From: an uncultured Algibacter sp.
GTDB lineage: Bacteria; Bacteroidota; Bacteroidia; Flavobacteriales; Flavobacteriaceae
DNA: 64,000 bases
Assembly: GCF_947495675.1 (NCBI RefSeq)
Contig: NZ_CANLZX010000012.1
Location: 1 to 64,000, forward strand
Direction: 5' to 3'
Below the pieces are notes generated by a model. It worked only from the letters and a program-made list of their open reading frames with translations. It ran no database searches and was not told where the DNA came from. The translations under genes and the position numbers were made by a program. Positions 37,318 to 45,729 of this stretch are shown here, in pieces. The number at the start of each line of letters is the position of its first letter. Within the stretch, counting starts at the first letter, position 1.

Positions 37318-39665
37318 TATCTAACTACCATTAATTTTAAAACTTTGGTTTCGAAGGAATCTAAATCTGAAAGCATAACTAAATAGACTCCAGATGCAAC
37401 AACGTTATTTGCTAAATTTTTACCGTTCCAATAGGCAACTCCACCATCAATTTCTAAATTAAACCCTTCATACCTTTGATTTACTCTAGATTGTGCTTCT
37501 GCAACTAGATTTCCTTCAATATCGGTAATTTTTATATTTACGTTTTCAGATATCCCTTTAATTTTTACTTTTTCTTCAACAATATTAAATCCAGGTCTTA
37601 CTGGGTTTGGGTAAGTGTAAGCACTTTCTAAATTCTCAAAAGTTGCAGAACCGCCAGAATTAAATGACAAAAGTCCTTTACTTGTTGCTATATATACCAC
37701 CCCATTTGCATCATCTATAGAGATATCGTTTATGTTATTGGTTGGTAACGGTGAGTTGTCTTTTGTAAAATGAAAAATTGTGTTTTGTCCATCTGAAGAC
37801 AGATAAAACAGGCCAGAATCTGTTGTGCTTATCCATTTATTATTTGAACCATCAACTTCAATATCTGTTACATATTGCTCGAATAATAATTCTTTTGCAA
37901 TACCATCCTCTTCTATTATAATTTCATTGACAGTAACATTTTCATCAGTAAAAAAATTAGAGGTATTGTATAAAACCCTTAAGCCTCTGTAGGTACCTAT
38001 CCATAATTGATTTCTGTTATCTAATGCTACAGCTGTTGCTAAATCGGTAGGCATATTATCTGCTTCGGTATAAATACTTTTAATTAATGGGCTACTTCCG
38101 TTTTCATTAAACCCAATAAGCCCGAATTTATAAGAAGCAATCCATTTAGTGTTATCATTACCAATTACCATATCACCATAACCTAAATTTCCACCTAAAA
38201 AACCATCACCCGTAACAGCAGTAAAATCATAAGACTTCCATTGTCCTGTTGATGGGTTATATGATTTTAATGCATTATCGACAAGAGTACTTAAAGTCCA
38301 AAGCACTCCATTCTCATCAAAAAGGGGGTTTAAAACCCTTACACTTATAAAAGTAGGACTGGTTGGAACAACTAAAGATTCTAAACCACTATTGCTTTGA
38401 TCGAATAAATTAATTGGCTCGTTATCAGTTAACTCTAATAAGCCATTATGAAATGAGCTTAAAAATACTTGACTAGTATTAAAAGGGTTTATTGCTATAC
38501 CATTAATATCTCTTACTTGAAATGCTTCATCGTTACTTACGTTTACCCAGCTATCGTTATTAAAATGACTAAACCCATGTCTTCTACCAAATGGCACATA
38601 AAATAAACTATACCCACCATAAGTAACCCAAACACCATTGTTTTCTGCCTGTATTGAAAAAGGTATGTTTAAAAGTGGTCCATCTGGATGTACTTCTTCT
38701 AAGATTGATGTATTATTGAAAGTTGTTTTTAAAATTCCAAAATCTTTGGTGCCTATAAAAATACTTTCTGTATCAATTATAGCCGATGTGAACTGTGTGT
38801 TAAAATCAGTATTTACAGGAATTTGTTCAACAATTGAAAAGTTTGTATCATATACATACACTTCACTTCTTGTAGTAACAACTAAATTTGAGTTAACCGA
38901 TCTTAAATCAAGCGGTAAGCTTGGATAATAAAATAACTCATTTATTGATCCTCCAATAACTTCATATAATTTTCGATTAGTATTTACAGCGAAAAGTCTA
39001 TCTTCATTAGATTCTATTGACTGCCAACTACTAGCCCATACAACCTCCCAATTTTGGTAATCTATTAAATTAGAGCTTGTAACTGGAGCTTTACGTATCC
39101 CATTATTTTCTAAACAAGATGCATAAATAAAATCTTCAAAAATTGTGGTTTGAGTAACGGGTACCTGACTACCTCCATTACCAATAAAATAAGTATCACC
39201 AAACTCAAGTCGTTCTAAATCATAAACTGAAATACCATAATTTGTTGATATATAAATAAAGTTTTGATATGGACTAAAATGATTGATTTTTTTATCTGAA
39301 GCTGATATTGTTGGCTTATCAATAATATCAACAATAGTTAGAATTTCAGTATCATTATCAAACACTATTTCAATGAGTCCATTTTCATAACCAACCACAA
39401 GTAACTCATACTCAACACTATAATGAATGGTAGATATACTTTCTCCAGATAACCCATTTACAGTAGTTATCTCTTTCATTTCATTGGTTTGAGTGTCTAA
39501 GCTAAAAATAGCATTATCTGCGGCTGCATATATAACATTGTTACCTTTAGTAACATCTTTAATTTCATTGTATGAAAAATGGCCTTTCCAAAGTGCTGAA
39601 AAATCTTGAGAAAATTGAAATAAAGGAAATAGAAAAATTATAATGACTATTACTCTTCTATACAT
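37317..39665 (-). CDS. porZ: T9SS component PorZ-like protein
   Basis: PorZ is part of the surface sortase complex that attaches A-LPS to T9SS cargo. About 782 residues: a signal peptide (FPLFQFSQ), two beta-propellers built of regulator-propeller repeats (DVTKGNNVIYAAADNAIFSL; NQLWIGTYRGLRVLYNTS; NKWISTTDSGLFYLS), and a T9SS-type C-terminal domain (TYPNPVRPGF, ending KVLKLMVVR). The recO neighbour is typical of PorZ in Flavobacteriaceae. The ATG at 39665 is preferred: the alternative TTG at 39686 lies inside the promoter box. Confidence 0.88.
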   Translation of the reverse strand: MYRRVIVIIIFLFPLFQFSQDFSALWKGHFSYNEIKDVTKGNNVIYAAADNAIFSLDTQTNEMKEITTVNGLSGESISTIHYSVEYELLVVGYENGLIEIVFDNDTEILTIVDIIDKPTISASDKKINHFSPYQNFIYISTNYGISVYDLERLEFGDTYFIGNGGSQVPVTQTTIFEDFIYASCLENNGIRKAPVTSSNLIDYQNWEVVWASSWQSIESNEDRLFAVNTNRKLYEVIGGSINELFYYPSLPLDLRSVNSNLVVTTRSEVYVYDTNFSIVEQIPVNTDFNTQFTSAIIDTESIFIGTKDFGILKTTFNNTSILEEVHPDGPLLNIPFSIQAENNGVWVTYGGYSLFYVPFGRRHGFSHFNNDSWVNVSNDEAFQVRDINGIAINPFNTSQVFLSSFHNGLLELTDNEPINLFDQSNSGLESLVVPTSPTFISVRVLNPLFDENGVLWTLSTLVDNALKSYNPSTGQWKSYDFTAVTGDGFLGGNLGYGDMVIGNDNTKWIASYKFGLIGFNENGSSPLIKSIYTEADNMPTDLATAVALDNRNQLWIGTYRGLRVLYNTSNFFTDENVTVNEIIIEEDGIAKELLFEQYVTDIEVDGSNNKWISTTDSGLFYLSSDGQNTIFHFTKDNSPLPTNNINDISIDDANGVVYIATSKGLLSFNSGGSATFENLESAYTYPNPVRPGFNIVEEKVKIKGISENVNIKITDIEGNLVAEAQSRVNQRYEGFNLEIDGGVAYWNGKNLANNVVASGVYLVMLSDLDSFETKVLKLMVVR

Positions 39666-39683
39666 AGTTGCTTTTTGAGAATT

Positions 39684-39691
39684 CAAATATA
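39684..39691 (-). promoter_or_regulatory. -7 promoter box for the porZ-recO-receptor operon
   Basis: TATATTTG on the minus strand fits TAnnTTTG, 19 bp upstream of the porZ ATG. Confidence 0.65.
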
Positions 39692-39734
39692 TTTATAACT
39701 AACGAGTTTTGCTTGAAAATAATATATTTTAAAC

Positions 39735-39772
39735 AAAAAAGCCTCCTAAATTATTTAGGAAGCTCTTTTTTT
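39735..39772 (-). terminator. Terminator after gdhA
   Basis: An imperfect GC-containing stem (GCTTCCTAAA / TTTAGGAGGC) with T runs on both sides, between gdhA and porZ. Confidence 0.75.
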
Positions 39773-39789
39773 AACAATTAAAAATTCAC

Positions 39790-41133
39790 TTATACTATTC
39801 CTTGTGCCAACATAGCATCGGCTACTTTTACAAATCCTGCAATATTTGCACCTCTAACATAATCAACATATCCGTCATCATCCTTACCGTATTCTAAACA
39901 AGATTTATGAATATCTGACATGATGTCTTTTAATTTATTATCAACCTCTTCTCTAGACCATTTAAATCGCAATGAATTCTGTGTCATTTCTAAACCAGAA
40001 GTAGCAACACCACCAGCATTAGAAGCTTTTCCGGGTGCAAATAATATTTTTGCTTCATGAAAGGCAGCAATGGCATCTTTTGTAGATGGCATATTAGCAC
40101 CTTCGCTTACACAAATACAACCATTATCTAAAAGCTTTTTCGCGTCTTCTTCAAAAAGTTCATTTTGTGTTGCACAAGGAAGTGCTACATCACATTTAAC
40201 ACCCCAAGGTGTTTTTCCTTTTTCGAATTTTGCATCAGGATAAACTTCCAAATACTCACTTATTCTGCCTCTTTTTACGTTTTTAAGCTCCATTACATAA
40301 GCTAACTTTTCTTCGTCTATACCGGCTTCATCATAAATATATCCAGAAGAATCTGAAAGTGTTAAAACTTTACCTCCTAATTGTAATACTTTTTCTGCAG
40401 CATACTGTGCTACATTTCCAGAACCAGAAATAACAACATCCTTTCCTTTTATGGTATCATTTTTAGTTTCAAGCATTTTTTGAGCAAAATATACATTGCC
40501 ATACCCAGTTGCCTCGGGTCTAATTAATGAACCTCCCCAAGACATTCCTTTTCCTGTTAAAACTCCTGTAAACTCATTTTGTAGTTTCTTATACATACCG
40601 AATAAAAAACCAATTTCTCTTGTTCCTACACCAATATCACCAGCAGGCACATCTGTATTAGGGCCTATATATCTAAATAATTCACTCATAAAAGCATGGC
40701 AAAAACGCATGATTTCATTATCCGATTTTCCTTTTGGATCAAAATCGCTTCCACCTTTTCCGCCACCCATTGGTAGGGTTGTTAATGAATTTTTAAACAC
40801 TTGCTCAAAAGCTAAAAACTTTAAAATGCTAGCGTTTACTGTTGGATGGAAACGCAGACCTCCTTTGTATGGACCAATGGCCGAATTCATTTGAACTCTG
40901 TAACCTCTATTTACTTGTATTTCACCATCATCATCTACCCAAGAGACTCTAAAAGAAATTAATCGTTCTGGCTCAACCATCCTTAAAAGAATATTTTTAC
41001 CATAATAAATATCATGTTTAACTATGTAAGGAATTACAGTTTCTGCAACTTCCTCTACAGCTTGTAAAAACTCTGGTTCATGACCATTTCTTTCTTTTAC
41101 AAGGTCTAAAAATGCTTCAATTTTTTGTTTCAT
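39790..41133 (-). CDS. gdhA: NADP-type glutamate dehydrogenase
   Basis: Interconverts 2-oxoglutarate plus ammonia and glutamate in the cytoplasm, a main route of nitrogen assimilation. At 447 residues it is the hexameric short form. The signature LPMGGGKGGSDFDPKG contains the catalytic Lys, PAGDIGVGTREIG follows, and the Rossmann motif is GSGNVAQYA. NADP preference is assumed from overall likeness to the family. It is monocistronic, with a promoter at 41182-41189. Confidence 0.97.
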   Translation of the reverse strand: MKQKIEAFLDLVKERNGHEPEFLQAVEEVAETVIPYIVKHDIYYGKNILLRMVEPERLISFRVSWVDDDGEIQVNRGYRVQMNSAIGPYKGGLRFHPTVNASILKFLAFEQVFKNSLTTLPMGGGKGGSDFDPKGKSDNEIMRFCHAFMSELFRYIGPNTDVPAGDIGVGTREIGFLFGMYKKLQNEFTGVLTGKGMSWGGSLIRPEATGYGNVYFAQKMLETKNDTIKGKDVVISGSGNVAQYAAEKVLQLGGKVLTLSDSSGYIYDEAGIDEEKLAYVMELKNVKRGRISEYLEVYPDAKFEKGKTPWGVKCDVALPCATQNELFEEDAKKLLDNGCICVSEGANMPSTKDAIAAFHEAKILFAPGKASNAGGVATSGLEMTQNSLRFKWSREEVDNKLKDIMSDIHKSCLEYGKDDDGYVDYVRGANIAGFVKVADAMLAQGIV

Positions 41134-41181
41134 ATATATAATTATTGCATCGTAATTTATTGAATATGTAATTTATTGGTA

Positions 41182-41189
41182 CAAATATA
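41182..41189 (-). promoter_or_regulatory. -7 promoter box for gdhA
   Basis: TATATTTG on the minus strand fits TAnnTTTG; the leader is about 45 nt. Confidence 0.6.
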
Positions 41190-41269
41190 CGTTATCTTCA
41201 AAAATATCCGCATTTTTTATTGAATTTCGTAACAAATATTCTTTGTGGTTTTTGCACCATTTTTTAATA

Positions 41270-41300
41270 TTTGTTTGTTTTGCTAGTTTTTATATATTTG
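41270..41300 (+). promoter_or_regulatory. Promoter for the 267-residue outer-membrane-like gene
   Basis: TTTG at 41270-41273 and TATATTTG at 41293-41300 with 19-bp spacing, 35 bp before the ATG. Confidence 0.55.
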
Positions 41301-41334
41301 TTATTAATAATGCCCTTTATAAAACAAACCCTTT

Positions 41335-42138
41335 ATGCTTAACTTGAAACATTTAGCTTCAGTTTTTTGCTTATTTTTTATCATTAAAACTGCAAATGCT
41401 CAACTAGGCTTCTCTCACGAAATTGGTGTTATCGCAGGCCCTCTTCAATTTAGATCAGATTTTGGTAGCCGTGAAGATTCAAAAACAAATTTTGGTAATT
41501 CTGGTTTTGGAATAGGAGTTGTTCATTATTTAAACTTCTCTTACAGAGCCGACTGTAATTGTTATACTACAGATACTTATTTTAATGATCATTTTAAATT
41601 AAGAAATGAGATTTCATACAACAAAACCAATTTAGAGCACATAGGAAAATGGGTAGCTGCAGATAAAACTACCGAAGAAGCAAAACAACTAAGAGGACAT
41701 AAAGGTGTGGCAAAAAATCTTGATATTGGTACTCAAATTGAATTTTTTCCTTTAAGTATTCGAGATTTTCAAGGTTTTGCTTATAGTTTTGCGCCATTTG
41801 TTAGTTTTGGGGTTCATTACACAGCATTTACTCCAGAGGTTAGTACAAATTATGCAAACCCAGACCCAACTGCTGTAGGTGATGTTACCGACCCAAGTAA
41901 CTTTTATTCTTTTTGGGACGCCGGTTCTGTTGATGCATCACCAGGTAGCACATGGTCTATAGTTTCTAGTGTTGGTGTTAGATACAAACTAAATAAATTG
42001 TCTGACTTAATGTTAGATTTAAGATGGCAATATTATTTCAATGACCGTGTTGATGGATTAGACCATCAATTAAGTTACAATAAATATGATGACTGGTTGG
42101 TTTGGCTAAATGTTGGATACATTTTTTACCTAGATTAA
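41335..42138 (+). CDS. Hypothetical outer-membrane protein (THC0290_0291-like)
   Basis: A 267-residue exported protein with a signal peptide ending ANAQ. The mature part has alternating strands (FGIGVVHYLNFSY, LDIGTQIEFFPLS, SFAPFVSFGVHYTAF, WSIVSSVGVRYKLNKLSDLMLD) and ends LNVGYIFYLD, consistent with a barrel in the outer membrane. A YRADCNCYTTD motif with two Cys may form a loop disulfide. I recall it as the Flavobacteriaceae family named THC0290_0291, but cannot verify that; function is unknown. Confidence 0.65.
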   Translation: MLNLKHLASVFCLFFIIKTANAQLGFSHEIGVIAGPLQFRSDFGSREDSKTNFGNSGFGIGVVHYLNFSYRADCNCYTTDTYFNDHFKLRNEISYNKTNLEHIGKWVAADKTTEEAKQLRGHKGVAKNLDIGTQIEFFPLSIRDFQGFAYSFAPFVSFGVHYTAFTPEVSTNYANPDPTAVGDVTDPSNFYSFWDAGSVDASPGSTWSIVSSVGVRYKLNKLSDLMLDLRWQYYFNDRVDGLDHQLSYNKYDDWLVWLNVGYIFYLD

Positions 42139-42147
42139 ATTACCAAA

Positions 42148-43287
42148 TTACCCTATTGCCTGTTTTAAATCTGCAATCAAATCATCTATATCTTCAATAC
42201 CTACACTAAGTCTTATTAGAGAATCTACAACGCCTGTTTTTTCTCTCTCGTGTTTTGGTATACTAGCATGAGTCATACTTGCAGGATGTCCTGAAAGCGA
42301 TTCTACGCCACCTAAAGACTCTGCCAATGTAAATACTTTAAGTTTTTCGACAATCTTTATTGCTTCCTCATAATTATTTCCTTTAGTTGTAAAGGATATC
42401 ATTCCACCAAAATCTTTCATTTGACTTTTTGCAATTTCATGATTTGGATGATTTTTAAAACCTGGCCAATACACATTTTCAATTTTTGGGTGATTAGCCA
42501 AATATTCTGCAACAGCTTTACCGTTTTCACAATGGCGTTGCATTCTAACATGCAAAGTTTTTATTCCTCTCAATACTAAAAAACTGTCTTGAGGTCCACA
42601 AATTGCTCCGCTTGCATTTTGTATAAAGTATAGTTTTTCTGCTAAATCTTTGTCTTTAACAACTAATGCCCCCATAACAACATCACTATGACCACCTAAA
42701 TATTTTGTAGCAGAATGCATAACAATATCGGCTCCCAAATCAAGTGGTTGTTGTAAATATGGTGTGGCAAAAGTATTATCAACAGCTAATAATATATTAT
42801 TGCTTTTTGCAATTTTAGAAACCGCTTTTATATCAATAATATTCATCATTGGGTTAGTTGGTGTTTCTACCCAAATAAGTTTTGTGTTCTGGTTTACATA
42901 AGCTTCAATATTTGATGCATTTTGCATTCCAATAAAATGAAATTTAATTCCGAAATCCTGAAAAATCTTAGTAAATAATCGAAAAGAACCACCATACAAA
43001 TCATTTGTAGAAACAACTTCATCACCGGGCTTTAACATTTTAATAATTGCATCTATGGCTGCTAAACCAGAACCAAATGCTAGTCCATATTTTCCGTTTT
43101 CAATACTAGCAAATGCATTTTCTAGGGCATTTCGGGTTGGGTTGTGGGTTCTAGAATACTCATAACCCTTATGACCTCCGGGTGTGGTTTGAGCATATGT
43201 TGATGTTTGATAAATAGGCGGCATTACTGCTCCATAAGCTTTATCATGCTCTTGCCCACCGTGAATTGCTTTAGTATTAAATTTCAT
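42148..43287 (-). CDS. metB: Cystathionine gamma-synthase/lyase (PLP-dependent Cys/Met metabolism enzyme)
   Basis: A cytoplasmic trans-sulfuration enzyme of about 379 residues. The PLP lysine is in HSATKYLGGHSDVV, and the family motifs YEYSRTHNPTRNALE, WVETPTNPMM and AESLGGVESLSGHPASMTHAS are intact. Gamma-synthase and gamma-lyase activity cannot be separated from sequence alone, so metB is a best guess. The ATG at 43287 (MKFNTKAIHGG) is preferred; an upstream TTG at 43308 lies within the promoter box. Confidence 0.88.
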   Translation of the reverse strand: MKFNTKAIHGGQEHDKAYGAVMPPIYQTSTYAQTTPGGHKGYEYSRTHNPTRNALENAFASIENGKYGLAFGSGLAAIDAIIKMLKPGDEVVSTNDLYGGSFRLFTKIFQDFGIKFHFIGMQNASNIEAYVNQNTKLIWVETPTNPMMNIIDIKAVSKIAKSNNILLAVDNTFATPYLQQPLDLGADIVMHSATKYLGGHSDVVMGALVVKDKDLAEKLYFIQNASGAICGPQDSFLVLRGIKTLHVRMQRHCENGKAVAEYLANHPKIENVYWPGFKNHPNHEIAKSQMKDFGGMISFTTKGNNYEEAIKIVEKLKVFTLAESLGGVESLSGHPASMTHASIPKHEREKTGVVDSLIRLSVGIEDIDDLIADLKQAIG

Positions 43288-43305
43288 AATATATATTCTT
43301 TTACA

Positions 43306-43313
43306 CAAATGTA
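43306..43313 (-). promoter_or_regulatory. -7 promoter box for metB
   Basis: TACATTTG on the minus strand fits TAnnTTTG, about 18 bp upstream of the chosen ATG. Confidence 0.6.
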
Positions 43314-43375
43314 AGTTTTAATTCGGTGTAACCAAATGCAATAATTATCTTTAGTCTTAGATTTAATTTTTACTC

Positions 43376-44095
43376 ATGAAGTTTAAACATGTACTACTAA
43401 TATTTTCTTGTGCGCTAACCTTTTTTAATTGCAAAGAAGAACAAAAACTTATTTTTTCGGATATTAATATTACTACCAAAAGTAATTCTATTGTTGAAGT
43501 TAATATTCCTGAAATAATTGGTAATGAAACTATTTCAAATAAAATAAATTCTGAAATACAAAAAATAGTCATTACTGCTTTACACATAGGAAACCCAGAT
43601 GAAATTACATCAACCTCTATAAAAGAAAGTATCGAACTTTTTAATAGTGAATACAATACCTTTAAAAACGATTTTCCAGATTCTTTTCAACCATGGGAAG
43701 CTCAAATTGATGGTGAAGTTATGTATCAAACCACTAATATTATTAGCATAGCATTGACATCTTACGCTAATACAGGAGGAGCTCATGGTATTTTAAATAT
43801 TTCATTTTTGAATTTTGATATAAAAACCGGACAAAAAATTGAAAATAAAGCACTTTTTAATGATGTTGAGGCAGTAAAAAAAATTGTGAAATCATATTTG
43901 ATTGATAACACAATAGAAAAAAATATATTTTTAGAGGATAACGAATTTAAATTGCCTGAAAATATTGGCTATAGTGAAAATGGAATTATTATACTTTACA
44001 ATACGTATGAAGTTGCGCCTTACGTTTCAGAAATAATTGAATTTGCTGTACCATACAACTCTATTGAATCTTATTTAATTTACAATAGCTTTTAA
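43376..44095 (+). CDS. DUF3298/DUF4163 (RsiV-like) lipoprotein
   Basis: A 239-residue lipoprotein (lipobox LTFFNC). A DUF4163-like N-terminal part is followed by a DUF3298 domain (ANTGGAHGILNISFLNFDIKTG through EIIEFAVPYNSIESYL). DUF3298 occurs in the extracytoplasmic part of anti-sigma factor RsiV, but here there is no membrane or anti-sigma segment. Its role is therefore unknown, perhaps binding an envelope ligand. It is followed 22 bp later by an ArsC-like gene. Confidence 0.78.
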   Translation: MKFKHVLLIFSCALTFFNCKEEQKLIFSDINITTKSNSIVEVNIPEIIGNETISNKINSEIQKIVITALHIGNPDEITSTSIKESIELFNSEYNTFKNDFPDSFQPWEAQIDGEVMYQTTNIISIALTSYANTGGAHGILNISFLNFDIKTGQKIENKALFNDVEAVKKIVKSYLIDNTIEKNIFLEDNEFKLPENIGYSENGIIILYNTYEVAPYVSEIIEFAVPYNSIESYLIYNSF

Positions 44096-44117
44096 AAAGT
44101 ATAAAACTAGTTAAAAC

Positions 44118-44468
44118 ATGAAAAAAGTATATTATTTAAAAACATGCAATACATGCACCAGAATTTTAAAGGAACTGAATTTATCTCCTGAATTTGTACT
44201 TCAAGATATAAAATCTGAGCCCATTACTGTTAAGCAAATTGAAGATATGAATGCATTAGCAGGAAGTTATGAAGCGCTTTTTAGTAAACGCGCAAAATTG
44301 TACAAGGAAATGGATTTAAAAAATCAAAACTTAACAGAGCGTGATTACAAACACTATATTTTAGACCATTATACTTTTTTAAGTAGACCTGTAATAATAA
44401 TTGATGACAAAATTTTTGTTGGAAATTCTAAAAAAGTGATTGAAGCTGCAAAATCTGCGTTAATCTAA
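44118..44468 (+). CDS. ArsC/Spx-family thioredoxin-fold protein
   Basis: A 116-residue cytoplasmic protein of the ArsC family. The N-terminal KTCNTCTRILKEL holds a CxxC pair (Cys10, Cys13), as in Spx and YffB, and the C-terminal LSRPVIIIDDKIFVG matches the cis-Pro loop. Classical arsenate reductase would have one N-terminal catalytic Cys with RNT motifs; the CxxC version suggests a redox or Spx-like role. No other arsenic gene is nearby. It probably shares a transcript with the upstream lipoprotein gene, ending at the hairpin at 44588. Confidence 0.82.
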   Translation: MKKVYYLKTCNTCTRILKELNLSPEFVLQDIKSEPITVKQIEDMNALAGSYEALFSKRAKLYKEMDLKNQNLTERDYKHYILDHYTFLSRPVIIIDDKIFVGNSKKVIEAAKSALI

Positions 44469-44587
44469 AAAATTTACCAATAATTTTTATTGTTTACTAA
44501 ATCCCTTTTTTTTGATATTACTGGAAGAACGCCTTTCGTATATTAAAAATTGATGGTTTTTAATTAAAACAAATGCAATAACTCTAA

Positions 44588-44620
44588 AATCTCAGACTAT
44601 AACTTAATCTGGGATTTTTT
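44588..44620 (+). terminator. Terminator, 120 bp after the ArsC-like gene
   Basis: A nine-pair stem (AATCTCAGA / TCTGGGATT, one G-U) with an 11-nt loop, followed by TTTT. Confidence 0.75.
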
Positions 44621-44705
44621 ATTTAAGTCAATATCTAAATCTAATGCGTTAATAAACATCCTTTCTTAATAATATATTTGAATAACGTTTAATAAAATTA
44701 TGATA

Positions 44706-45590
44706 TTAATAAGGATTAATAAACGCATCAATATCAGAACTGGATATTTCAGGATTAGCACCTTCACTTTGAGCCACTAAAGCACCAACTGCACAAGCAA
44801 AATCTATCGCTTCTTGTGGATTTACTTTATTTAGTAATTGGCTTATTAGAGTTCCTAAAAAAGAATCACCTGCACCAACAGTATCAATCACTTTTATTAG
44901 AAAACCACTATTGTAATATAGCTTACCATCATAAAGTAAAACGGCACCATGTGAGCCTTTAGTTACACATATATGTTTTGTGTTTGTTTTTTCTGAGATA
45001 AACATAAGATTTTGCTCTAACGATTTATATTTAGACCCCATATATTCACTTACCTCGTAGAGTTCTTCATCATTAAATTTTATAAAATTGGCTTTATCCA
45101 TTAAATAAAACAAAACCTCTTTAGTGTAATAGGGAGGCCTTAAATTGAGGTCGAAAATTTTATATTTTGCAAGCTCAATTAATTCATATAATGTATTTCT
45201 AGAATTGTCATCTCTAGCCACCAAACTACCAAAAACAAAAGCATCAGAACCTTTAACAGCTTTTTTATTTACTTCTGTTAGCCTTATTTTATCCCAAGCT
45301 CTAGGATATTTAATATCGTAAGATGCAGAACCTTGGGCATTAAGCATGACTTTTACCTTACCTGTTTTGTACTCATAATGCACCTGTACACAAGAAGTAT
45401 TAACACCCTGCTCTTTAAGATATTGCATAATGTCAGCACCGCTTTTACCTTTTCCAATAGCACTAACCATAGTAACATCATGATTAAATGATTGCAACCT
45501 GCTTGCTACGTTTAAAGGTGCACCACCTATTTTTTTATGAGTAGGAAACACATCCCATAATACTTCTCCAAAACAAACTATTTTAGACAT
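44706..45590 (-). CDS. Fructokinase (PfkB/ribokinase family)
   Basis: Phosphorylates fructose to fructose-6-phosphate in the cytoplasm. The 294 residues carry PfkB signatures: IGGAPLNVA near 22-30, a substrate-binding region with FDLNLRPPYY, and the catalytic DTVGAGDSF near 236-244, whose Asp is the base. Fructose specificity is inferred from the adjacent GH32 and SusCD genes. It lies 139 bp after the susD stop with an intrinsic terminator between, so it may be expressed by read-through or from its own promoter. Confidence 0.9.
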   Translation of the reverse strand: MSKIVCFGEVLWDVFPTHKKIGGAPLNVASRLQSFNHDVTMVSAIGKGKSGADIMQYLKEQGVNTSCVQVHYEYKTGKVKVMLNAQGSASYDIKYPRAWDKIRLTEVNKKAVKGSDAFVFGSLVARDDNSRNTLYELIELAKYKIFDLNLRPPYYTKEVLFYLMDKANFIKFNDEELYEVSEYMGSKYKSLEQNLMFISEKTNTKHICVTKGSHGAVLLYDGKLYYNSGFLIKVIDTVGAGDSFLGTLISQLLNKVNPQEAIDFACAVGALVAQSEGANPEISSSDIDAFINPY

Positions 45591-45614
45591 ATTTATTCTT
45601 TTTAAAATTAAAAA

Positions 45615-45640
45615 AGAGGGAGTTTTGTAAAACTCCCTCT
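45615..45640 (-). terminator. Intrinsic terminator between susD and fructokinase
   Basis: A perfect 11-bp stem (AGAGGGAGTTT / AAACTCCCTCT) with a 4-nt loop, followed on the minus strand by six T. It lies 90 bp after susD and 25 bp before the kinase ATG, so it could also act as an attenuator. Confidence 0.88.
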
Positions 45641-45661
45641 AAAATCAAAAACTGATTAAAA

Positions 45662-45669
45662 CAAAATTA
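45662..45669 (-). promoter_or_regulatory. Possible -7 box upstream of the fructokinase hairpin
   Basis: TAATTTTG on the minus strand fits TAnnTTTG. It lies upstream of the terminator, so a transcript from here would have to pass the hairpin. Confidence 0.3.
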
Positions 45670-45729
45670 ACTAAATAAAGAATCAACCAAATTAATGACT
45701 TAAACTAACTCAAACTAATAAACAATTTA

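Noticed and set aside
39666..39686. Upstream TTG start for porZ (similarly at 25676, 31814, 36665 and 43308)
   Set aside because: At 39686, 25676, 31814 and 43308 the TTG lies in a TAnnTTTG promoter box. At 36665 it overlaps recO and hides a good signal peptide that starts at the ATG at 36593.
44118..44468. Arsenic resistance gene
   Set aside because: The CxxC-type ArsC fold is closer to Spx-like proteins, and no arsB, acr3 or arsR lies nearby.
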